Shown here in pieces: positions 52,620 to 60,834 of a stretch of DNA of 64,000 nt. The first letter of the stretch is position 1; each line of letters opens with the position of its first letter. Location: positions 47,499 through 111,498 of the forward strand of contig JAHFDG010000013.1 of NCBI GenBank assembly GCA_023249105.1. The letters run 5' to 3'. Origin of the DNA: Candidatus Methanoperedens sp. (GTDB lineage: Archaea > Halobacteriota > Methanosarcinia > Methanosarcinales > Methanoperedenaceae). Below the pieces are notes generated by a model that saw nothing but the letters and a program-made list of their open reading frames with translations, was not told where the DNA came from and did no database searches. The position numbers and the translations under genes are program-made.

Positions 52620-52785
52620 TAACCGCAGATGAACGCAGATGAACGCAGATACGCGATTGATGCTATTATTGCAATAGAACACGGATTGCACAGATGACAC
52701 GGATGCACACGGATTAAAATTATCTGTGAAAATCCGTCTAATCCGTGTCATCCGTGTTCGATGTTGCTGTGTTAGTATTTTTCCA
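52620..52785. repeat. Dispersed GGAT-rich repeat, copy 2 (inverted)
   Basis: The reverse complement of this stretch follows the repeat at 4110-4262: GAACACGGATGACACGGATT, then AGACGGATTTTCACAGAT, then GCGTTCATCTGCGGTTAATTTT. A duplicated word GCAGATGAAC marks the left end. It fills most of the 258-base gap between the CitG-like and MNT genes. Confidence 0.75.
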
Positions 52786-52849
52786 TGCCAGAACGCAAAG
52801 ATTACCGATATTATCCTTTGCGGCACTAAAATTTCAAAAACCATCTGAA

Positions 52850-53272
52850 TCATGCTACCACCTTCCAATAATCAGCGCGCTTCTGAACTTCGGTTGAAAC
52901 AATCTGTTTAAATTGCTCCTTCAGCTTAGCAAAGGTGCCGTCGTCGTATAACACGATGCCGGAATCGAGGATATTAAGTATCAGCGGATTATGAGCTTTT
53001 AATGCTGCTTCCAGTTCTTCAACAGAGCCGACCTTTGGAGAAACCTGACCTATGGTTCGGTAAAGTCTTTTTCTAAGCCCTATTTCGAGGTCTTGCCTTT
53101 CTGTCCTGTTTGTGAATTTTCTGTTCAGGATTATGGGGATGTCAATGTCGGAATAGGGTTGGGCGGCGCCTTTTGCATAGGAGCCGAATAAGATTATGCT
53201 GTGGAGATCAGCATTAAATATGTCTTTTAATTCGGATATTATTTTTTCTGAAAGCTCTTGTATAAAATTCAT
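52850..53272 (-). CDS. MNT-type nucleotidyltransferase, partner of the 291-aa HEPN protein
   Basis: A 140-residue nucleotidyltransferase. SIILFGSYAKGAAQPYSDIDIPIIL has the GS motif and paired aspartates; the next helices (IGLRKRLYRTIGQVSPKVGSVEELEAA) are longer than in minimal MNTs. ATG at 53272 overlaps the upstream stop (ATGA). It probably neutralises the HEPN protein before it. Confidence 0.85.
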   Translation of the reverse strand: MNFIQELSEKIISELKDIFNADLHSIILFGSYAKGAAQPYSDIDIPIILNRKFTNRTERQDLEIGLRKRLYRTIGQVSPKVGSVEELEAALKAHNPLILNILDSGIVLYDDGTFAKLKEQFKQIVSTEVQKRADYWKVVA

Positions 53273-54144
53273 AGTTCCCAAGTTATAAAGCTGTTCAATA
53301 CAAAATTATAACAAAAATCAGCATCTTCTTTAGTCATAACTTCATTGTTAGTACGCCCTATTGCTCTCGGTTCAGCATCACTAGCGTACTGAACAACTAC
53401 AAAACTTTTCTTCTTAAAATTCATGTAATCTCTATAATCCAAGTTCAGAGCTATAATACTCAACATATTTTCAGTCTTTTCAAAAGCTTCCTTCAACTCC
53501 CTGACTGCATTGCCTCCCATCCATTTTTCGATTTCATAAAATGTAATAGGTGTCAATATTTTAGCCCAATAATTTTCATAAATATTTTCTAATGCTTTAT
53601 CTTTGCCTATTTCAAACGCTATAGATAGATTTTTTATAGAATTCATAAAATCATTTTGGCTTAGTGAGTCTTCCGCAGCGTTTATATATTGTTTCAAAGT
53701 CGTATCATTAATCAACTCTGATAATTTTATTTCTTTATTGAAATCAATTGAAAAAACTTTTTTAATAGTATCTTCTAAGAATGTTCTGGTAAATCCTTCA
53801 AATCTTTCTACATCCGAATCGGAAGGTACAGTCCCATAATGTTGGATAGAATTTCTTGCAACCCTTAAAGGTTCAATCTCATGGCTCAAAGGTAAACCAA
53901 CTTTAAATTTTTTTGTGACTTCATTATTTACTAATTCCCATATATGCCAAAAACTATCCTCTTTTGGTTTCAATTTTATATTTAAGTCCGTACATATCAT
54001 TCGGAGTAACATTTCTATACATAAATCATAATGATGACATGCTAACATATTGCTAGTTTGTGTGCGTGATTGCCGATGAACCTGACCTTGAGTAAAGATT
54101 TGTTTTAATATTACTAATCGTTTCATTTTTATTGAATCTACCAT
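53269..54144 (-). CDS. Large HEPN-like protein, toxin candidate
   Basis: A 291-residue helical protein. YDLCIEMLLRMICTDLNIKLKPKEDSFWHIW then RVARNSIQHYG supplies the R-x4-H motif (RNSIQH) of HEPN RNases at about residue 98. It is twice the usual HEPN size; the remaining 170 residues are helical with an AIGRTNNEVMTKEDADFCYNFVLN tail and look like a second, diverged HEPN-type bundle. The gene overlaps the MNT gene by four bases. AT-rich. Confidence 0.65.
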   Translation of the reverse strand: MVDSIKMKRLVILKQIFTQGQVHRQSRTQTSNMLACHHYDLCIEMLLRMICTDLNIKLKPKEDSFWHIWELVNNEVTKKFKVGLPLSHEIEPLRVARNSIQHYGTVPSDSDVERFEGFTRTFLEDTIKKVFSIDFNKEIKLSELINDTTLKQYINAAEDSLSQNDFMNSIKNLSIAFEIGKDKALENIYENYWAKILTPITFYEIEKWMGGNAVRELKEAFEKTENMLSIIALNLDYRDYMNFKKKSFVVVQYASDAEPRAIGRTNNEVMTKEDADFCYNFVLNSFITWEL

Positions 54145-54200
54145 TTGAATTGCCCTTTTTTAATTAAAATAAAAGTTTTACCCTTAAACAGTCTGTTTTG

Positions 54201-55589
54201 TCACCCACTTTTCTTCAAAATCCCTCTCCCCGCAATCACTCCCGTCGCCGCCGCGTTCACAATATCCCTCGAAAGCCCCGCGCCGTCCCCTGCCGCGAAC
54301 AGGTTCTTTACATTGGATTCCATGTTCCGGTCAACCAGAACCTGCATGGAATAGAACTTCACCTCGGGCGCGTACAAAAGCGTGGAATCTGATGCCACAC
54401 CGGGTATTATTTCGTTTAAAACCTCAAGCCCTTCCCTGATATCCGTGACGATGCGGTGTGGGAGCGCCATGGAAATATCGCCAGGCGTCACGTCCTTCAG
54501 CGTATTAACCACAACATTCTTCTTGAGCCTCGCTTCAGTAGTGCGCCTTCCCCTTCGCAGGTCCCCCATCCTCTGAAGCACCGGCTTTCCTCCGCCGATG
54601 GTGGTTGCAAGCTTCGCAATCGACCGCCCGTAGCGCACGGTATTCTCAATGGGTTCGGTAAGCTCCACCCTGACGATAAATGCAAAATTCGTGTTCTCGG
54701 ATTCCATATTCTTCATGGAGTGACCGTTCGTTGCAATGAATCCCTCATACTCTTCCTTGACCACGAAACCGTGCTCGTTGGTGCAGAAAGTCCTCACAAA
54801 ATCATCGTAGGTCTTTGTCTGGATATGGAATTTCGGGTCGCGGTTAATCTTTGTTATCGGGTCCATCACGATTGCAGGAACTTCCACCCGCACCCCGACG
54901 TCGATAGGCGCGTATTTCGCCCCGATTTTATGTTTCTTGACTACCTCGTCTATCCACGTGGCACCGACCCTGCCGGGCGCTATTATCGTGAATCGGGAGC
55001 GTAACTCCGTCCCGTCATGCAAAACTACGCCGTTACATGTATCGTTTTCAATGATGAGGTCATCCACCTTTGTATTAAGCAGGAACTCAATCCCCCTTTC
55101 TTTCAAATCCTTCTCAAAATTACCAATAACCCTTGGCGCATTGTCAGACCCCATATGCCTCTGGATTATCTCGATGAACCTTGCTCCCACTGCAGCAGCA
55201 CGGCGTTTCAACTGCTCGACTTCGTCGCCTTTAGGAATGTATAACTGTTCCGGCGCGCCGTATCTCACAAATACCTTGTCCACATGGTCAACAAGCTGCC
55301 ATGCATATTCAGTGTCTCCTGTCTGCTCTGCCAGGTCTCCGCCTATATCGGGGCGAAGGTTAAGCGTCCCGTCCGAATACGTCCCTGCGCCGCCCACGCC
55401 GCACATGATGTCGCATGGGTCACAGTGGGTGCAGACGCCCATGCGTTTCATCTTGCATTCGCGCTCATCTATATCCCGTCCCTGGTCTATTATGAGCACA
55501 TCCATTTTTCCCGCAAGCTCATCTGCCGCGAACATCCCCGCAGGTCCTGCGCCAACGATTACGACATCGTATTCTTTATTTTTCGTCAT
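54201..55589 (-). CDS. FAD-dependent dehydrogenase, COG2509-like
   Basis: A 462-residue flavoprotein. DVVIVGAGPAGMFAADELAGKMDVLIIDQGRDIDERECKM is the FAD-binding start, then CTHCDPCDIMCGVGGAGTYSDGTLNLRPDIGG has five cysteines and a GGAGTYSDG turn typical of COG2509. The C-terminal FAAGDGAGLSRDIVNAAATG binds the FAD ribityl chain. No reaction is known for the family; the cysteines may bind iron-sulfur. The start overlaps the purP stop by four bases. Confidence 0.88.
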   Translation of the reverse strand: MTKNKEYDVVIVGAGPAGMFAADELAGKMDVLIIDQGRDIDERECKMKRMGVCTHCDPCDIMCGVGGAGTYSDGTLNLRPDIGGDLAEQTGDTEYAWQLVDHVDKVFVRYGAPEQLYIPKGDEVEQLKRRAAAVGARFIEIIQRHMGSDNAPRVIGNFEKDLKERGIEFLLNTKVDDLIIENDTCNGVVLHDGTELRSRFTIIAPGRVGATWIDEVVKKHKIGAKYAPIDVGVRVEVPAIVMDPITKINRDPKFHIQTKTYDDFVRTFCTNEHGFVVKEEYEGFIATNGHSMKNMESENTNFAFIVRVELTEPIENTVRYGRSIAKLATTIGGGKPVLQRMGDLRRGRRTTEARLKKNVVVNTLKDVTPGDISMALPHRIVTDIREGLEVLNEIIPGVASDSTLLYAPEVKFYSMQVLVDRNMESNVKNLFAAGDGAGLSRDIVNAAATGVIAGRGILKKSG

Positions 55590-56656
55590 GAGATTATCTT
55601 GGAAAGTAAATTCATCTCTTTTGCAATTTTAATCTCGCGGGCTATTCGTCTCCCCATGGAGAGTTTTTCCTCCATCAAATCTGAATAAGGAGAGCCGGAA
55701 ATAAAAAGGTTCGTCCCGGCTACGATGCGCGCTGAAATCTCAAACACCTTCAATTCAAGCGAGTCTGTCACTACGGCTTCAAGGCAGAAAGGCCCTATCA
55801 TGCCGTCAAACAATTCAATTGATTTCTCGACGACCTTTTCACCCATCTCAAATATCTTGGGAAGGAGAGATTCCCTCACAATCAGGGGCAGGTTGCCTGT
55901 AACAACGAATGTGGGATAGATTCCTGCCCCTGCAAGCTCTGTCGGCGAGCCAATCCTGAATATCTCATCAGCGTTCGATTCCACGCGCCTGTCGATGCCC
56001 AAAAGCTCAAGCGTGCCTTTAGTCAATGCGTAGCCGTCGGATTTAATCGGCGAATAAAAATAATGCATATAATAACGAGTTCCAAGAACGAATTCCTGTA
56101 TAGTGAATTTTTCAGCGGGATTTATCCTTTTCTTGAAGTCGGTGTAATTTTTTACGACAAAAAATCCCATCCCGCCTTTAGCGCCGTAATACTTCACCAT
56201 CATGGGTGAATCGATGTCCTCAGGATTTTTTATCTGTTTAGGCATTTTTATGCCTGCCGCCTCAAGCCAGTTTCGGCTCATTTCCCTGTCTGATTCCCAT
56301 TCAAGCACCCTGCGGTTGCCGTACGTGGGCAGGCGAAGCTTCTGGAAATTATCGGCTCCGAGATATTCCACGAAAGAGCCGTGCGGGATTATTATGGCGT
56401 TTTTGGAGGCAAGCTCATCCGATTTTGAGAGGATTTCCTTATAATCCCTGACAACAAAAAATTCATCGGGCTTGGCTTTCGGGAAAGCGTCATAGAATTT
56501 CGGAGGCGCGCCCATGCAGATACCGATGGTCTTGAACCCCTCTTTTCTGGCCCCGTCAAAAATCTGGAGGCTGCTGTGGGAGCAGACCGTGGCGATTGCT
56601 AGATTATCCTTATCATACCCCTCTAAAATTTTAAGAATCTCCTGCTTTCTGACCAT
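55586..56656 (-). CDS. purP: 5-formaminoimidazole-4-carboxamide ribonucleotide synthetase
   Basis: A 356-residue ATP-grasp enzyme. IATVCSHSSLQIFDGARKEGF at the start, MVKYYGAKGGMGFF, FTIQEFVLGTRYYMHYFYSPI and FEISARIVAGTNLFISGSPYSDL are PurP signatures. It makes FAICAR from AICAR with formate and ATP, replacing PurH in methanogens. Full length. The FAD-dehydrogenase overlaps its end; no functional link is obvious. Confidence 0.95.
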   Translation of the reverse strand: MVRKQEILKILEGYDKDNLAIATVCSHSSLQIFDGARKEGFKTIGICMGAPPKFYDAFPKAKPDEFFVVRDYKEILSKSDELASKNAIIIPHGSFVEYLGADNFQKLRLPTYGNRRVLEWESDREMSRNWLEAAGIKMPKQIKNPEDIDSPMMVKYYGAKGGMGFFVVKNYTDFKKRINPAEKFTIQEFVLGTRYYMHYFYSPIKSDGYALTKGTLELLGIDRRVESNADEIFRIGSPTELAGAGIYPTFVVTGNLPLIVRESLLPKIFEMGEKVVEKSIELFDGMIGPFCLEAVVTDSLELKVFEISARIVAGTNLFISGSPYSDLMEEKLSMGRRIAREIKIAKEMNLLSKIIS

Positions 56657-56733
56657 TATGCACCTACGTAGTGCAAGAGTTATATATTTTACGGGGTTAA
56701 TTAATCTTGTGGAAAGTGCGTATCTAAGTTGCC

Positions 56734-57183
56734 TTATAAGCCTCTCAGGATTGCGCTTAGCAATAACACCAGTATTCCTAAAGACAGGTTAGTTTTTACC
56801 AACTGTAAGATGGTATCAGGCTTTGGTGCAAACCGTGCAAGCTTTGCTGAAAAAATTAAGCTTATCCAAGCAACGATGAGAACCATTATTAGTGTTATAA
56901 TGTGTTTGCCAAGTAGAACAATTCCATACGTAGTGCTGAGAATATCTTCAAAAGCTATACGGTTGTAGTTAATCGAAATGCCTGTCAGTACGAGCACCGC
57001 GATGCTAAGCCATGCGAAAATTATGAAACGCTTCAATACTTTGGTTCCAAGTACTGGACGCTGGTTTTGGTCAATTACTGCCATTGAAGGGCGAAGTACC
57101 AGTAAATTGAAAGCCATGCCCCCTATCCACATCACAGTTGCCAGATAATGTAACCAGAGCGTAATGATAACTATTATTTCCAT
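56734..57183 (-). CDS. CopD-like membrane protein
   Basis: A 149-residue protein with four membrane helices: TLWLHYLATVMWIGGMAFNLLVL, FAWLSIAVLVLTGI, IITLIMVLIVAWISLIFSA and LGILVLLLSAIL. The HYLATVMWIGGMAF and helix-3 pattern resembles the CopD copper/heme-related family. Metal or heme ligation by the histidines (H12, and HI in the third helix) is possible. A CxxC microprotein gene lies 70 bases upstream. Confidence 0.75.
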   Translation of the reverse strand: MEIIVIITLWLHYLATVMWIGGMAFNLLVLRPSMAVIDQNQRPVLGTKVLKRFIIFAWLSIAVLVLTGISINYNRIAFEDILSTTYGIVLLGKHIITLIMVLIVAWISLIFSAKLARFAPKPDTILQLVKTNLSLGILVLLLSAILRGL

Positions 57184-57252
57184 TATTTTACCTCTTTTAT
57201 ATGAATAAACTACTGCCTCTGTTTTACTGTCTTAAACAGGGGCAGGGATTTT

Positions 57253-57381
57253 TTAAGTTTTGTTAAAACTTTTGCCCAAAACCTGTTCGTATTTTTCGCT
57301 ATCGTCATCCTTATTTTTACCCTTTATTGAATCATGTTGCTGGTCTTTATTTTTATTAATGGGAAGACATTGTAGGCACAT
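57253..57381 (-). CDS. 42-residue CxxC microprotein
   Basis: The frame has a strong ribosome site (AGAGGTGA, six bases before ATG) and encodes MCLQCLPINK followed by a hydrophilic tail. The CLQC pair could bind a metal. It lies before the CopD-like gene on the same strand, so both may be one transcript. No family recognised. Confidence 0.45.
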   Translation of the reverse strand: MCLQCLPINKNKDQQHDSIKGKNKDDDSEKYEQVLGKSFNKT

Positions 57382-57428
57382 CTTTTTCACCTCTTTTTAT
57401 CTTAAAGTTACTTCAGTTAATAAAGTAT

Positions 57429-57446
57429 TTAAACTATCAAGTTTAA
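57429..57446. promoter_or_regulatory. Palindrome between divergent HxlR and CxxC/CopD genes
   Basis: TTAAACT and AGTTTAA flank a four-base spacer, 35 bases before the HxlR ATG. This matches the place and AT-rich style of an HxlR operator. Confidence 0.5.
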
Positions 57447-57480
57447 AGTTTAATAGCAGCTATCAAAAAAGAGAGTCATT

Positions 57481-57831
57481 ATGCAAAAGAATAGCAAGAA
57501 ATGCATCACACTTGAGAACGATATATGTTTGTGCTCTATTGAAGGAATCATGGGCATCCTCAGTAAAAAATGGGCACTCCTGATTATCAGTGCAATAGGA
57601 AATAACCAGAAATTGCGCTATAATGAACTTGAAAAAAAGCTGGATGAAATAAGTCCAAAAACATTAGCAGATAGATTAAAAGAACTGGAGAATGCGAAAA
57701 TAATAAAAAGAGAAGCTTTCGCCGAAATACCTCCGAGAGTGGAGTATTCACTCACAGAAGAAGGCGTGGAACTGAGAAGCGCCATAATGCCCCTGATGAA
57801 ATGGGCATCATCCAGAGATTTTCGGAAGTAA
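57481..57831 (+). CDS. HxlR-family transcriptional regulator
   Basis: A 116-residue winged-helix protein. GIMGILSKKWALLIISAIGNNQKLRYNELEKKLDEISPKTLADRLKELENAKIIKREAFAEIPPRVEYSLTEEG is an HxlR domain. N-terminal cysteines (KKCITLENDICLCSIEG) could sense redox or electrophiles. It ends four bases before the convergent OsmC gene. Divergent genes on the minus strand may be its target. Confidence 0.88.
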   Translation: MQKNSKKCITLENDICLCSIEGIMGILSKKWALLIISAIGNNQKLRYNELEKKLDEISPKTLADRLKELENAKIIKREAFAEIPPRVEYSLTEEGVELRSAIMPLMKWASSRDFRK

Positions 57832-57835
57832 AAAA

Positions 57836-58363
57836 TTAAACTTTTTTCACTGTTATTTCCGGGAATATTGCATGCGTCACGCAGTAATACCCTGGGCAGC
57901 GCTCTTTTGCAATCTCGTTCAGTTTTTCAAGCTTTTCCATGCTTGCATCTGAGTCCACTATCATTTCCCATTTGAGATGTTCAAGAATCGGGTTTTGCGT
58001 TACTCCAAACGCCCCTGTCAGATCCATATTCGCTGTGGCTTTTATCCTAAAACTCCTAAATACAATCCCTTCCATCGCAGCCCATTTCGCAAAGGTAGCT
58101 GCATAACAGGCAATAAGCCCGTAGATGCAGTACTGCACAGGGTTAGGGGCTGTTCCGCCACCACCCAGAATCAGCGTCTCATCAGATTGAAGTGTTATCT
58201 CTCCTCCTTTTTCTGTTTTTATTTTTGATTCAAACTGTGGTCCTGTTTTGCCTATCCTCCACTCACCTTCAATTTCCATTGTTTTCTTGCCGGTGGCAGG
58301 GTCTTTTCTTGCTTTTTCAACTGTTTCCTTGAATTTGTCCACGTCCACTCTATTTACTATCAT
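57836..58363 (-). CDS. OsmC-family peroxide/organosulfur-related protein
   Basis: A 175-residue OsmC protein. GGGGTAPNPVQYCIYGLIACYAATFAKWAA is the conserved helix with the first catalytic cysteine; the second expected cysteine lies in the CPGYYCVTHAIFP segment. Such proteins reduce organic hydroperoxides or handle sulfur. It lies 12 bases after DsrE on the same strand, in an ArsR-DsrE-OsmC operon. Confidence 0.88.
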   Translation of the reverse strand: MIVNRVDVDKFKETVEKARKDPATGKKTMEIEGEWRIGKTGPQFESKIKTEKGGEITLQSDETLILGGGGTAPNPVQYCIYGLIACYAATFAKWAAMEGIVFRSFRIKATANMDLTGAFGVTQNPILEHLKWEMIVDSDASMEKLEKLNEIAKERCPGYYCVTHAIFPEITVKKV

Positions 58364-58375
58364 TTTCTCACCTTT

Positions 58376-58699
58376 TTAACCAAATACTAAAACTTTGTCA
58401 GATTCTTCGACTATATGAAGCATGTCGTGCATCGTGGAGATAGGGCAAACCTCGCTTCCTTTCATCTGCCTTAGTTTCAGGCATGTTCCGCATGCAAAAA
58501 TCTGGCCTTTATGCTCTACAAACAGCCCAATCTGTTCTTGAACCTTGAATTTTTCATCTTGAATATTTTCGCTCTCAACACCTTTACCCAGGAGAAACAC
58601 TTTTACCTCGTGCTCCATAAGTAAAGAAGTGGTACCAAATCTGAAGGCGTTCCATACCGTTTCTGGTTCGTTTGTGTTTATTATTATTCCGAATTTCAT
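58376..58699 (-). CDS. DsrE/DsrF-like sulfur-relay protein
   Basis: A 107-residue DsrE-like protein. FGIIINTNEPETVWNAFRFGTTSLLMEHEVKVFLLGKGVESENI and the cysteine of FACGTCLKLRQMKG match the family; CGTC offers a persulfide cysteine. It overlaps the ArsR gene by four bases. Confidence 0.85.
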   Translation of the reverse strand: MKFGIIINTNEPETVWNAFRFGTTSLLMEHEVKVFLLGKGVESENIQDEKFKVQEQIGLFVEHKGQIFACGTCLKLRQMKGSEVCPISTMHDMLHIVEESDKVLVFG

Positions 58700-59025
58700 A
58701 ACATCCTCTTTGTGCTTTTTGCTAGTTTTTCACTTTCTGTTAATTTTTCTAAAAGCACTTCCCGCATCAAATCGCACGCCTGCAAGATTTTCGGGTTTGC
58801 GATTTTGTAATAAATATTTGCCCCCTCCCTTCTCGTGGTAACAACGTTATTCTGCCTCAAGACCGTGAGATGCTGCGAGATGTTTGCCTGCGGAACTCCT
58901 GCAAGCTCTGCCAGTTCGCTCACTGTTTTTTCTTCGTCTCTGAGCAGACTGATTATTTCCAGTCGCTTGGGGCTGGTGAATACCTTGCATATCTCTGCAT
59001 GCATTTCAAAGATTTTCTTGTCCAT
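58696..59025 (-). CDS. ArsR-family transcriptional regulator
   Basis: A 109-residue winged helix. FTSPKRLEIISLLRDEEKTVSELAELAGVPQANISQHLTVLRQNNVVTTRREGANIYYKI is an ArsR domain; the ELCVCD metal motif is absent, and two cysteines (C13 and one in ACDL) remain. It probably controls the DsrE-OsmC genes that follow, in response to sulfur or oxidant. Confidence 0.9.
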   Translation of the reverse strand: MDKKIFEMHAEICKVFTSPKRLEIISLLRDEEKTVSELAELAGVPQANISQHLTVLRQNNVVTTRREGANIYYKIANPKILQACDLMREVLLEKLTESEKLAKSTKRML

Positions 59026-59058
59026 TTTATGTACTCCAGTTCATATTTTAGCCCATGT

Positions 59059-59343
59059 TTACCTCATCAGTTCCTTCTCCATCTCAAGGAACTGCTCTCT
59101 TGTTATTTCGCCCCTGGCGTATCTCTTTTTCAGGATAGTAAGCGCGGATTCGGCCATTTCTTCTGATTTTTTAGTGCCTGCATTTATCAGTGAAATCACA
59201 AGCCAGATTATTGCTCCCCAGAATAATACCATTATGATAGCTCCAAAGCCCATGCCAATGCCCATCATCCCCCCTCCTGACAATAGGATTACTACCACAA
59301 GTAGCGCAATGAGTATCCACAATGTTGAATCTTTGCTGTTCAT
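59059..59343 (-). CDS. SHOCT-domain small membrane protein
   Basis: About 94 residues: two membrane helices (LWILIALLVVVILLSGGG and FGAIIMVLFWGAIIWLVISLI) and a C-terminal SHOCT motif (LTILKKRYARGEITREQFLEMEKEL). I start at the methionine at 59343, which avoids overlap with the DUF5714 gene. Function unknown; SHOCT regions often serve for oligomerisation. Confidence 0.8.
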   Translation of the reverse strand: MNSKDSTLWILIALLVVVILLSGGGMMGIGMGFGAIIMVLFWGAIIWLVISLINAGTKKSEEMAESALTILKKRYARGEITREQFLEMEKELMR

Positions 59344-59345
59344 TT

Positions 59346-60068
59346 TTACTCTGTCTCTCCGGTATAAAAGCGACAATCAGCTTTAGCGCACTGCTTATTT
59401 CTGAAGCTATGCTCGCATTTGAGTTTTGAAACTGGAATATATTCAAGTTCAGTTCCAAGTACTTCTCTGAAATATTGAATTGCCGACTCTAAGGCAACAA
59501 AAGTGCTCCGTTTACAGCACCTGACTCCCCTGTTACTTGCTATTGCTGCAAGTGCCCTTGAAGTCATCATATTTGCAGTTCGCCTTTCATGGTCTGTCAA
59601 TGGTGTGGCTTTCAGTACTGTGCTCATGGCAATGCCTGTGGCAATAGCTGCCGCATCAGTACCATACAAACCGCAGTAGCCTCCAGGTACGGTAGCGCCG
59701 CGCCGTATAGCTTCCATGATATCTTCATCTGTGGCTTTTCCTGTGAGGTTCTTATAGGCGGTGACAAGCACGGCAGCTATCATGGCATGATGCTCCGGGC
59801 CGTGCATCGGCATGGTGGGATGCTTCATGATGGTCTTTGCCATCTCCATGGGGTTTTTCGAGGTCGAAGAAAGGCAGAACTGGGTGATTATCTTTATCGA
59901 ATCACTGGCGTGACATTCGTTGCATACGTAATGACCAGAGGGGCAGTGGATGTTAGCGGATTCTGCTTTCCCACAATAGATGCAAGCTGCAGGAATGGCT
60001 GTTGTTAAATATGCAAGTTCCTCGCCGCATATCATGCAGTTCTCAGTTTTTTTATTCTGCTCTTTCAT
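59346..60068 (-). CDS. DUF5714-domain cysteine-rich protein
   Basis: A 240-residue protein with CMICG, CIYCG and CNEC zinc or iron-sulfur knuckles in the first 60 residues. The rest (GPEHHAMIAAVLVTAYKNLTG, VPGGYCGLYGTDAAAIATGIAMS) is the DUF5714 domain. SNRGVRCCKRSTF and the C-terminal CEHSFRNKQCAKADC add more cysteines. Function unknown; such genes co-occur with anaerobic redox genes. A palindrome around its TATA box may mark regulation. Confidence 0.8.
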   Translation of the reverse strand: MKEQNKKTENCMICGEELAYLTTAIPAACIYCGKAESANIHCPSGHYVCNECHASDSIKIITQFCLSSTSKNPMEMAKTIMKHPTMPMHGPEHHAMIAAVLVTAYKNLTGKATDEDIMEAIRRGATVPGGYCGLYGTDAAAIATGIAMSTVLKATPLTDHERRTANMMTSRALAAIASNRGVRCCKRSTFVALESAIQYFREVLGTELEYIPVSKLKCEHSFRNKQCAKADCRFYTGETE

Positions 60069-60099
60069 ATTTCCTCAGATTTTCTTATCCATATGTTAA

Positions 60100-60131
60100 A
60101 TCATAAGCATCTTAATATATATACTTATGAT
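60100..60131. promoter_or_regulatory. Palindrome enclosing the TATA box of the DUF5714 gene
   Basis: ATCATAAG and CTTATGAT, eight-base perfect arms, enclose a TATATATATT core. It lies 31-63 bases before the minus-strand ATG at 60068, where a repressor would block TBP. The left arm overlaps the last codons of the upstream NapH-like gene. Confidence 0.55.
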
Positions 60132-60802
60132 GCCTCCTTAAATTTTAATGACATGGTAGGGCAAACCTCTATGCAAAGACCACATTTCAGGCAGTCCCAG
60201 TTCTCCACAGCCGCCCATTCCTTTTCGGGTTTATATTCCCATTTTCTTATCTGCATCGGGCAAACGTCGTGGCATGTTTTGCATTCCTTGCAATTTGAGT
60301 CAATCTCCAGCGCATACTTGCCCTTTCCAATCCAGTTGGACATCGTGCCTACTGGACAGAAACCGCACCAGATGCGGTGATGTATGGGAATACCGAGAAC
60401 AATGCCTACTACTGTGGTAACGGTCAGAAGCATGGTGAACACCAGCCCTACCTGGTTTATCGGATCAAGGCTTGCCAGCGCAGAGGGCAATTTAAATGCA
60501 AGAACGCCCATGAGAATCATTATCCACAGCATTCTAAAGGGCGTGCTTCTGAAGAAAGAGGGTACTTCTTTTTTCAGGCTGAGCTTGCTCAATAGCAAAT
60601 CCCAGCTTGCGCCTCTGGGGCACATCCAGTCGCACCAGTATCTTCCTTTAAAGAGAGCAATGCCCATCGCAGCTATCATGCAAATCGGAAGCAGATAACC
60701 GAGCAAAGGATAAAACCAGCCTCCGATAACCACGAGAGGAAGTATCCACCAGGTCAGATATTGCTTTCTATTTCGGTTTGCAATTGCAGATTCCAAGGAC
60801 AT
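60125..60802 (-). CDS. NapH-like membrane ferredoxin protein
   Basis: A 225-residue protein with about four membrane helices, a CDWMCPRGASWD loop, and two [4Fe-4S] clusters: CKECKTCHDVCP and CLKCGLCIEVCP. This is the polyferredoxin layout of NapH/CcoG-type proteins that pass electrons across or to the membrane. It is in line with the methyltransferase gene upstream and DUF5714 downstream. Reaction partner unknown. Confidence 0.86.
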   Translation of the reverse strand: MSLESAIANRNRKQYLTWWILPLVVIGGWFYPLLGYLLPICMIAAMGIALFKGRYWCDWMCPRGASWDLLLSKLSLKKEVPSFFRSTPFRMLWIMILMGVLAFKLPSALASLDPINQVGLVFTMLLTVTTVVGIVLGIPIHHRIWCGFCPVGTMSNWIGKGKYALEIDSNCKECKTCHDVCPMQIRKWEYKPEKEWAAVENWDCLKCGLCIEVCPTMSLKFKEAS

Positions 60803-60834
60803 ATTCCAATGTATGAATATTCATATATATGAAT

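Noticed and set aside
54456..55004. Long + strand frames opposite the FAD-dehydrogenase
   Set aside because: They are antisense to a gene with clear FAD-binding motifs and show no domain of their own.
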